From Planctomycetota bacterium (GTDB lineage: Bacteria; Planctomycetota; Phycisphaerae; SM23-33; FEN-1343): DNA of 5,770 nt. A model generated the notes under the pieces. It saw only the letters and a program-made list of their open reading frames with translations, did not search any database and was not told where the DNA came from. A program made the translations under genes and the position numbers. Below are positions 1-5,016 of the stretch, one piece after another. The stretch is taken from positions 1 to 5,770 of the forward strand of contig JABMQG010000484.1 of assembly GCA_013203365.1 (NCBI GenBank). Direction: 5' to 3'. Each line of letters begins with the position of its first letter. The first letter of the stretch is position 1.

Positions 1-2
1 AA

Positions 3-835
3 GATAAGCCCCGGCCCGGTCAGCCACAGCATTTGCCCCGGCATCTGGAATCCAAACTCGCGCGGCGTATCAAGGCGGGGCCTGGCCCATCCGATGGCGT
101 CAGCGTGTTTGCCGCACCAGTTATCCAGCGGATCATCGAGCAAGAGTTTGGTGTTTTGTATTCCATCAGAGCCGTGAAGTACCTCCTGCACCGGTTGGGC
201 TATTCGTATCTGTGCCCCCGGCCAAAGCACGAGAAATCCGACCCTGCCGCCCAGGAGGTTTTAAAAAAAACTTCCCGAAAATGCTGGCTCAAATCGCCGT
301 CGATCATCCCGGCAAACGAATAGAGACATATTTCCAGGATGAGGCAAGGTTCGGTCAACAGGGCACGCTGGCCAGGGGCTGGGCCAAACGGTCTGAGCGG
401 TTCACAGCCGTCCGTCAAACGAAGTACGATTGGCTGTACGTCATCGGCACATCTTGCCCGCGAACGGGCCACGCCGTTGGGATGCTTTCGCCATACATCA
501 ACGTGGAAGTGATGAATATTTTCCTGGAACTCTTTGCCAAAAAAATTCCGAAGGGTGTGCATGTAGTCATGGTCTGGGACCAGGCAGGCTTCCACACTGA
601 TAAGAAACTGAAAGTGCCGACGAATATCACAATCATCCCATTGCCGCCGTACAGCCCGGAGCTAAACCCGATGGAGAACCTATGGCATTACCTGCGAAGC
701 CACTACTGGTCGAACCGGATGTTTGAGGATTACGGCGACTTGTGCGACACCGCTGAGACGGCCTGGCGAGACACTTGCCTTGATGCCGCCACTATCCAAT
801 CAGTCTGCAATGCCCCCTACGCGCAAGCGCAATAG
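3..835 (+). CDS. IS630-family transposase, two frames joined by a -1 frameshift (5' partial)
   Basis: DDE transposase that would cut and rejoin the ends of its own element. The first frame is open from base 3 to the stop at 321-323 and encodes the helix-turn-helix DNA-binding part, including the stretch EFGVLYSIRAVKYLLHRLGYS typical of the family. The second frame (open by 212, stop 833-835) encodes the catalytic domain: first Asp in FQDEARFG (codon 338-340), second Asp in VWDQAGFH (578-580), and Glu in PELNPMENLW (674-676), with 31 residues between the second Asp and the Glu. A -1 slip on the A8 run at 263-270 joins the frames as ...AQEVLKKNFPKMLAQ..., which restores a normal transposase. 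Without the slip the first frame ends before the catalytic domain. It could be programmed frameshifting, known in many IS elements, or an inactivating indel. Family assignment is secure. Confidence 0.85.
263..270 (+). promoter_or_regulatory. A8 slippery site for -1 frameshifting in the IS630 transposase
   Basis: Eight consecutive A residues. In the first frame the codons across it are TTA AAA AAA ACT. A -1 slip at the heptamer A AAA AAA (263-269) moves reading to AAC TTC CCG, which continues into the catalytic frame. It lies exactly where the N-terminal homology ends and the C-terminal homology begins. A sequencing or replication indel in the homopolymer would look the same. No clear downstream pseudoknot was worked out. 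Confidence 0.6.
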
Positions 836-902
836 TTAATTGCCGACGGTATAAGGGCTCGGGGCAGTGGCCGAAAGGGAGGAAACGGGGAAACTCTGTG
901 GC

Positions 903-2162
903 CTATTTGGACACTGCTTGAAAGATGTTTAGCAGAACGCTCAGGGCCAAAGCAGCTCCCAGCAGGATGAGAGCCGTCATCTGAGCCGTGCTCATTTGCA
1001 CGCGTTTGGGTTCCATGATGGACTCGTCCATCAGACTGGCCATGTCGGCCTCGCCCGTCAAGCCGCCGAGGACTTCATTGCCGATCAATTCACGCGCTTG
1101 CGGAGGCGGCTCTCCCCCACCAATGGCGTGCAGGTCGACCAGCAGGTCTTCGGTGCTGCTGTAGCGGTGTTCGGGCTTCTTGGCCATCATCACTTCGATG
1201 ACTTCACCCACCCCCGCCGACAGGTTGGTGTTCAGGTGGTCAGGCGGAACGAGTTGTTCTTTTAGGTGCTTGTGCATGACCACTGCCGGCGTTTCCCCCT
1301 CGAAGGGTACCCGCCCGGTGACCATGTGATAGAACGTGGCTCCAAGGCTGTATATGTCGGCCCGGAAGTCGACGTTGACCTTGCCCCGAATTTGCTCCGG
1401 ACTGATGTAATAAGGCGTACCGAACGCCCGGCCCTTCTCTTCCAGAGCGGCCTCAACGTCCTTGGCCTCACGAGCAAGGCCCATATCGGCCAGCTTGGCC
1501 GTGCCGCTCGGCGTGAGCATAATGTTCTTCGGTTTGACGTCGCGGTGAATGAAGCCGCGATTGTGTGCATGCCGCAGTGCCTCGGCTACCTGTGTGATGA
1601 TGCTCAACGCCTCGGCCTCGGCGAAGGCTTTCCCGTCAACCAGTTCATCGTAGACCGTATGGCCCTCCACATACTCCATGACGAAATAGTGGTACCCGCC
1701 GGCCTCGCCCACGTCGAAGGCCTGGACGATGTTGGGATGGTTGAGCTTGGCTGCCGCCTTGCCTTCCTTGTAAAACCGCGCAACGTAATCGGGATTCTCG
1801 CTGAGACGCTTGGGCAACACCTTGATGGCCACGGTCCGGTCCAGGCTTAGCTGGCGGGCCTTGAAGACGGTCGCCATTGCTCCAGCCCCGAGTTTACCCA
1901 AAAGCTCGTAGCCGGGAATCTGTTGGCGAGGGCGATCGGCCTCCATGGTCTTTTCCAACCGCGAAAGCTGACTTGCCGTCACAACTCCCTGGGCAACAAG
2001 CACATCCAAGAGGCTGCGATGGGTCGCATCAGAATCCTGCCGCTGAATCTCAAGGCAATGCTGCACTTCCTCGGAGGTGGCCAAACCCTTCTCTATGACG
2101 ATCCGCCCGATCTCCGATTCCGTCGCCTCAGGGGCAGTCGGTTTGTTGTGCTGCTGGCTCAT
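903..2162 (-). CDS. Membrane-anchored Hanks-type Ser/Thr protein kinase with N-terminal MshEN-like domain
   Basis: Transfers phosphate from ATP to Ser/Thr of protein substrates, which are unknown. The protein has 419 residues. Residues ~17-75 resemble the N-terminal domain of GspE/PilB secretion ATPases (IGRIVIEKGLATSEEVQHCL...LLDVLVAQGVVTASQL), sometimes a nucleotide-sensing module. The kinase domain runs ~85-345: glycine loop GKLGAGAMATV (89-99), ATP-binding Lys114 in AIKVL, likely helix-C Glu133, catalytic loop HRDVKPKN (206-213, Asp208), DMG (226-228) in place of DFG, P+1 loop GTPYYISPE (248-256), and Asp269 in RADIYSLG. All core catalytic residues are present, so it should be active. A hydrophobic segment at ~395-416 close to the C terminus is a single membrane anchor, placing the kinase domain in the cytoplasm. 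The ATG at 2160-2162 has a strong RBS. No operon partner is visible: the IS630 element lies just downstream and the IS701-type element upstream. Confidence 0.93.
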   Translation of the reverse strand: MSQQHNKPTAPEATESEIGRIVIEKGLATSEEVQHCLEIQRQDSDATHRSLLDVLVAQGVVTASQLSRLEKTMEADRPRQQIPGYELLGKLGAGAMATVFKARQLSLDRTVAIKVLPKRLSENPDYVARFYKEGKAAAKLNHPNIVQAFDVGEAGGYHYFVMEYVEGHTVYDELVDGKAFAEAEALSIITQVAEALRHAHNRGFIHRDVKPKNIMLTPSGTAKLADMGLAREAKDVEAALEEKGRAFGTPYYISPEQIRGKVNVDFRADIYSLGATFYHMVTGRVPFEGETPAVVMHKHLKEQLVPPDHLNTNLSAGVGEVIEVMMAKKPEHRYSSTEDLLVDLHAIGGGEPPPQARELIGNEVLGGLTGEADMASLMDESIMEPKRVQMSTAQMTALILLGAALALSVLLNIFQAVSK

Positions 2163-2167
2163 CAGGC

Positions 2168-2176
2168 CCTCACCTT
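2168..2176 (-). promoter_or_regulatory. Ribosome binding site of the kinase gene
   Basis: On the - strand the sequence is AAGGTGAGG, five bases before the ATG at 2162. It is a good match to an anti-16S complement and fixes the start of the kinase, which also fits the beginning of the N-terminal domain. Confidence 0.7.
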
Positions 2177-2188
2177 TGTCCTAGAAGA

Positions 2189-2220
2189 GCGCAAGGCCAT
2201 TTCGAAAGCAAGGCCTGCGC
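2189..2220 (-). other. Imperfect hairpin in the kinase leader
   Basis: GCGCAAGGCC (2189-2198) faces GGCCTGCGC (2212-2220), so a stem of about nine pairs with one bulged base can form around a 13-base loop. If transcription starts near 2220, as the proposed promoter predicts, this hairpin is the first thing in the mRNA. A 5' stem of this kind could stabilise the transcript. No known riboswitch is recognised. Confidence 0.35.
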
Positions 2221-2226
2221 TACCGC

Positions 2227-2256
2227 ATTATCGCCAACAGCCACATTACCGGTCAA
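2227..2256 (-). promoter_or_regulatory. Candidate sigma70-type promoter for the kinase gene
   Basis: On the - strand, TTGACC (2256-2251; 5 of 6 to the -35 consensus) and GATAAT (2232-2227; 5 of 6 to the -10 consensus) are separated by 18 bases. It is outside the IS701-type element, so it probably belongs to the native kinase locus. The predicted start near 2220 gives a leader of about 57 bases. This is a consensus match only; planctomycete promoters are poorly defined. Confidence 0.45.
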
Positions 2257-2284
2257 GAAGACATTCCTTGTTGCACATATTTTC

Positions 2285-2306
2285 AGCTCGACTTTTTCCG
2301 TTTTGT
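2285..2306 (+). repeat. Left terminal inverted repeat of the IS701-type element
   Basis: Begins AGCTCGACTTTTTCCG and ends GTTTTGT. The reverse complement of 3623-3644 matches it at 20 of 22 positions with no gaps. The differences are T/G in the middle and T/C at the inner end. It lies directly beyond the stop codon of the transposase. Confidence 0.85.
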
Positions 2307-2326
2307 GCCGGGCTACGCAGCCCGGC
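2307..2326 (-). other. Perfect 8-bp hairpin overlapping the transposase stop codon
   Basis: GCCGGGCT (2307-2314) and AGCCCGGC (2319-2326) are exact inverted copies around a 4-base loop ACGC. The hairpin lies between the coding end and the left inverted repeat and contains the TAG stop (2313-2315). On neither strand is it followed by a T run, so it is not a standard intrinsic terminator. It may block read-through transcription or affect the mRNA 3' end. Confidence 0.6.
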
Positions 2327-3527
2327 TGAGGTGATTCAGCAGTAGATTCCTCAAATGGCACGGTATTTTTTGAAAAGCATCGCTATGGGACGACCTTTCA
2401 AAAATCGTCATCGACCCAAACAGCCGTCGCACGGTGGTAATAGCGTCAGAGAACGTCGGTTCGGTCTTGGTGTACCACGCCGTGGCACGCAAACGAATTC
2501 GATGCCGTCGGGCATGGACGGCAAAGATCAAGATAATCATACTGAACAGGCCGAGCAGACATGGCCCCGTCCGCAAAACCGACTTGGCTACACGCTGTCG
2601 CGGCGTCTCGAAGCCCAGATGCGCCCGCACCTCCTGAAAGGTGGTCTCGATCGGCCAACGGGCGGTGAAGTAGGTGATGATCTGTTCCGCCATCAACGTT
2701 GTATCTGTGGTGTAGAAGTACTCGTCCCGATGCGTACCTTGCAGATCGTGGACGAATACCCAACGGATCGGAATCAAGCCTTGGCCGCCTTTGTACCACT
2801 GGCCTGTTCCGCCGACCCATTCGATCCGGCGTTGTCCGCCGCCGTACCAGTCTACGACGACTGGCGTGCGTTGGCTTCGTTGGACCACGCTCTGTGGGGC
2901 CGGGAGCTTGGCGCCCTTGATGCGCGGACGTCCTTTTCGGCCCTTGCGTTGGGGCGGCGGGGCATAGAGGTTGGCGTCTCCATGAAACCGGATGACGAGT
3001 GTGGCGCGTCCGCGATGACGAAAACAGAACCGCGCCAACTCGTGGGATGCATAGCCGCCGTCGCCCAAAAACACGAACGTTCTGTCGGAAAACCAGTGAA
3101 TCAGCGTGGCCATCAACTGCCTCGCCAGATCGGGCGCGGTCTTGTGACGTCGGCCTTCGGCCTTGTTGAGTTCCTTGGGGCGGTACAACGCCGCCAAAAC
3201 GGGCAAGGCCCAGCGACGCGATGTAAAGGGAAACTTTACCGAGATAGCCAGCACGACCCAACGATGTCCCCAACGCAAGACCGCGGCGGCCACCACTTTG
3301 CCCAAAGGCTCCAGCGGCCAGGCCGCACGCGAGAAGACGCGATGGTACGAACTGGGATGGCCGCCGACCAACCCGCGCATGATTCGCAGCAGCGCTGTGA
3401 TGGTTCGTGGCCCTATTGCCAGGATGGCCCCGATGCACAATGGAAGAATCCGCTGGAAGGTTGGACGTGTGAATGCTACAGAAAGCTTCAGGAAAAGCGG
3501 CTCCGCCGCCGATGGAAGAGAAAGCAT
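2313..3527 (-). CDS. IS4/IS701-type DDE transposase lacking the first catalytic Asp block
   Basis: Transposase of the surrounding element. Counted from the upstream TTG at 3569 it has 418 residues. The ATG at 3525-3527 is preferred because of a strong RBS and gives 404. Family landmarks from the 418-residue count: RWGHRWVVLAI (99-109), second catalytic Asp170 in VFLGDGGYASHELARF, WYGGG and WYKGGQGLIPIRWVFV in the middle, and catalytic Glu308 in RWPIETTFQE. In relatives as I know them, about 40 residues including a GDDT motif with the first catalytic Asp come between GKVVAAAVL and RWGHRWVV. Here the two are joined directly (junction near 3273) and no Asp occurs before residue 147. The reading frame is otherwise intact, so the deletion was in frame. 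The protein is expected to be unable to cut DNA but may still bind the ends. The IS type is well supported, the family name less so. Confidence 0.85.
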   Translation of the reverse strand: MLSLPSAAEPLFLKLSVAFTRPTFQRILPLCIGAILAIGPRTITALLRIMRGLVGGHPSSYHRVFSRAAWPLEPLGKVVAAAVLRWGHRWVVLAISVKFPFTSRRWALPVLAALYRPKELNKAEGRRHKTAPDLARQLMATLIHWFSDRTFVFLGDGGYASHELARFCFRHRGRATLVIRFHGDANLYAPPPQRKGRKGRPRIKGAKLPAPQSVVQRSQRTPVVVDWYGGGQRRIEWVGGTGQWYKGGQGLIPIRWVFVHDLQGTHRDEYFYTTDTTLMAEQIITYFTARWPIETTFQEVRAHLGFETPRQRVAKSVLRTGPCLLGLFSMIILIFAVHARRHRIRLRATAWYTKTEPTFSDAITTVRRLFGSMTIFERSSHSDAFQKIPCHLRNLLLNHLSRAA

Positions 3528-3534
3528 ACTCGGA

Positions 3535-3541
3535 CTCCTTT
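3535..3541 (-). promoter_or_regulatory. Ribosome binding site of the IS701-type transposase
   Basis: The - strand reads AAAGGAG followed by seven bases and ATG at 3527-3525. This decides the start in favour of MLSLPSAAEPLF over the upstream TTG (3569) and ATG (3563), which have no comparable site. Confidence 0.65.
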
Positions 3542-3622
3542 CCGACTCGCTGACTTTGGACATCAGCAAGATCGGCAGGAGTCTGCTTTTTGCGCCACTG
3601 GTTCTTCATTGATCAACCGCCT

Positions 3623-3644
3623 GCAAAACGGCAAAAGTCGAGCT
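3623..3644 (+). repeat. Right terminal inverted repeat of the IS701-type element
   Basis: Begins GCAAAACGGCAAAAGTCG and is the inverted counterpart of 2285-2306 (20 of 22 positions). It lies about 95 bases upstream of the transposase start, the normal position for a promoter-proximal IS end. Its last two bases overlap the start of the CTAGCCCG repeat. Confidence 0.85.
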
Positions 3645-3663
3645 AGCCCGCATATTTCATGAG
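3643..3663 (+). repeat. Direct repeat, copy 1: IS1380-like end sequence
   Basis: The 21 bases from CTAGCCCG to CATGAG match 4905-4925 at 19 of 21 positions, same orientation and no gaps. The second copy lies at the left end of the IS1380 element, so this copy is probably the end of a related element or relic. It touches the right end of the IS701-type element, which may have inserted at its CTAG. Confidence 0.7.
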
Positions 3664-3825
3664 CCGCAGAGGTCGCTGACAAAATGAGGCGTCGCCCCAA
3701 GGCGCCGCATTGGGGCGGCTGGCAAGGAAGGCGAAGCAGGCAACCCTTCCTTTCTTGCCGATGCCCCCTGACGACACCAGATGACCCGAAAGCAAGCCGA
3801 TGGCATAGGGACTCTCCGTTACCAT
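3664..3825. other. Gene-poor spacer with two adjacent hairpins
   Basis: No convincing gene is seen. CGCCCCAA (3693-3700) and TTGGGGCG (3710-3717) form a perfect 8-bp stem with a 9-base loop. Directly after it GGCAAGGAAGG (3721-3731) pairs with CCTTCC (3745-3750) and TTGCC (3755-3759), giving 11 pairs with a 4-base bulge. Together with the end-like repeat at 3643 it looks like the relic of a mobile element or a small non-autonomous one. It is also the 3' flank of the radical SAM gene, where the hairpins could end transcription, but there is only a weak T4 tract further on. Confidence 0.5.
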
Positions 3826-4860
3826 CTACGCACTTGCAATGCTCGCACGACCTTGCCCTTCAGTATACACGCTCGCCGGGGCAAGGAAGCGGGCTAATTC
3901 CGGCAATTGGTGCAAATGTCGGCGAACGTCATAGCAAAGCTGGCACTTGCTGGCATAGCCCTGTGCCCGCGGGCTGTAGCCCCTCTGCTCTGACAGGGCC
4001 AATAGCGAGCACGGGCCGCTAGCGATCAAAGGCCCCACAATCGGCCCCTGCAGTGCCGGCTCGTTAAGCGCAGCCCAGATCTGCGAAATGGGCTGGTCCA
4101 ACGCATTGCCGACTGTGATACCGACACAGGTCGTCGGCCAAACTTCACCAGTGGGGCTAATATGAACATGTTTGCCACGCAGAAGCCTCTGGCCACAGTG
4201 ATCACCGTCAAAAGCCGACGCCGGCTTCAGCGAGGTTTTTGCATCCAAACCGTCGACTGCCCTACCAGTGAACCGGTCGCGGCCGCGGGCAGCGTAATCT
4301 ATAAAAACTTGATGTAAAGCATCCTGTGACATGTGATCAGTGCTATAGCCTTCGTTGAGCCAGTCTTCCCAGCGAATGCGAACTCGCTGGTGGCCGAGTA
4401 CCTCCTTGCCTATCTCGGCCAATAGTCGCGGCTGATCGATCGAAACATACTGCTGGTGGTACGGGTCGGTCGAAATCGTCAGTCGGCCAATACCCAGATC
4501 GTCCAGGGCCGTAAGCCGACTCCGAATGACCTCAACTGAAGTGGCCCAGAAGGCGTTGGTTTCCACGGCCTGAAGCCCCTGCAAGCCTCGGCGTTGGCCT
4601 TCTGCGCAGACAGCCAGCAGATGCTCAAATCGCCCAAACACCTCCCCACCGGTCAGGTGAATCTGGCAGCCGTGCGGGCTCGCATCGATCAGGTCCGCCC
4701 AGATGTCTGCAGCCCGATCCACCGCCAACCACCGCCGACCAGCAGGGTTACAGTTTGCATAACAGCACGCACACGCAGCATTGCACCAATCTGTGAGCAT
4801 CAACCCTGCGCGGGTCCAATACTTCACCGGCATAGGTTGGCTTCGTCTTGGAGTAAGCAT
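3826..4860 (-). CDS. Radical SAM protein with SPASM-like C-terminal cysteine region
   Basis: A predicted radical SAM enzyme: it would bind a [4Fe-4S] cluster, cleave S-adenosylmethionine and start radical chemistry on an unknown substrate. The frame is open from 4983, but its first ~26 residues are read from the IS1380 end. The ATG at 4858-4860 gives 344 residues and places the cluster motif near the N terminus, as usual. In the 385-residue numbering: CX3CX2C at Cys67, Cys71, Cys74 (DWCNAACACCYANC), GGE at 112-114, and RLTISTDPYHQQYV at 167-180. The C-terminal third has Cys263, ISPTGEVWPTTC (Cys286), GN at 292-293, Cys325 and the pair Cys347/Cys350, a pattern like SPASM or twitch domains that hold auxiliary Fe-S clusters in peptide-modifying enzymes. 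No start codon has a clear RBS; a weak AGGG precedes the ATG at 4800. No partner gene is visible. The superfamily is sure; the substrate is not known. Confidence 0.88.
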   Translation of the reverse strand: MLTPRRSQPMPVKYWTRAGLMLTDWCNAACACCYANCNPAGRRWLAVDRAADIWADLIDASPHGCQIHLTGGEVFGRFEHLLAVCAEGQRRGLQGLQAVETNAFWATSVEVIRSRLTALDDLGIGRLTISTDPYHQQYVSIDQPRLLAEIGKEVLGHQRVRIRWEDWLNEGYSTDHMSQDALHQVFIDYAARGRDRFTGRAVDGLDAKTSLKPASAFDGDHCGQRLLRGKHVHISPTGEVWPTTCVGITVGNALDQPISQIWAALNEPALQGPIVGPLIASGPCSLLALSEQRGYSPRAQGYASKCQLCYDVRRHLHQLPELARFLAPASVYTEGQGRASIASA

Positions 4861-4904
4861 TGCTATACGCGACTTGCGGATTTCGACTCCCAAGACCAGG
4901 GCAT

Positions 4905-4925
4905 CTAGCCCGGATATTGCATGAG
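4905..4925 (+). repeat. Direct repeat, copy 2: probable left end of the IS1380 element
   Basis: Starts CTAGCCCGGATATTGC and ends ATGAG, 19 of 21 positions identical to 3643-3663. It lies 91 bases before the transposase ATG, a normal distance for a left terminal repeat, and IS1380-type ends often begin with CCT or a similar CTAG-like sequence. The right end is beyond the window, so the inverted partner cannot be checked. Confidence 0.65.
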
Positions 4926-5016
4926 ATTTGCCGAAGTTTGCATAGCGCGAAGGCCTTACTTTCTGTAGCATAGGGACTTGCAACGAGTTCCTTGCTCAAA
5001 AAGAAAGGCCGTCGAC

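Larger units (their letters stand above)
1..835 (+). mobile_element. IS630-family insertion sequence, 5' end outside the window
   Basis: The stretch is occupied almost completely by an IS630/Tc1-type transposase reading rightwards. The left end and the start of the gene lie before base 1. The right end must lie between the stop at 833-835 and the kinase stop at 905, so only about 70 bases can hold the right inverted repeat. It cannot be placed without the left end. IS630 elements duplicate a TA dinucleotide; TA occurs several times just after the stop, so the exact boundary is not decided. Confidence 0.85.
2285..3644 (-). mobile_element. IS4/IS701-type insertion sequence, about 1.36 kb, probably transposition-defective
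   Basis: A single transposase gene on the - strand is enclosed by 22-bp inverted repeats at 2285-2306 and 3623-3644. The element separates the kinase from the radical SAM gene. The outermost bases are ambiguous: IS701 elements favour 4-bp targets like CTAG, and CTAG is present at the right edge (3643-3646), but the corresponding left flank reads TCAG. There is thus no clean target duplication, which suggests an old insertion, a rearranged flank, or an end a few bases away. Family naming rests on recognising the transposase, not on a database search. Confidence 0.8.

Noticed and set aside
1266..1850. 194-codon open frame on the + strand inside the kinase gene
   Set aside because: Antisense to the conserved kinase domain; no RBS and no recognisable protein.
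2307..2326. Hairpin as intrinsic terminator
   Set aside because: Neither strand has a T run after the stem; the - strand continues with A-rich sequence.
2446..3609. 387-codon open frame on the - strand
   Set aside because: Out-of-frame shadow of the same transposase; its translation is low in complexity and has no family motif.
2276..3657. CATATTT at 2276-2282 and 3651-3657 as target duplication of the IS701-type element
   Set aside because: The left copy is 2 bp and the right copy 6 bp outside the inverted repeats, so they are not symmetrical. The right copy is part of the CTAGCCCG repeat shared with 4905. A chance match is more likely.
2355..3662. 435-codon open frame on the + strand
   Set aside because: It is antisense to the IS701-type transposase, whose protein motifs, RBS and flanking repeats are convincing. 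The + strand translation has no recognisable domain and is a by-product of base composition.
3803..4978. Shared 11-mer GCATAGGGACT at 3803-3813 and 4968-4978
   Set aside because: It might extend the similarity between the spacer and the IS1380 end, but the distances from the CTAGCCCG repeats differ (160 and 63 bases) and no similarity lies in between.
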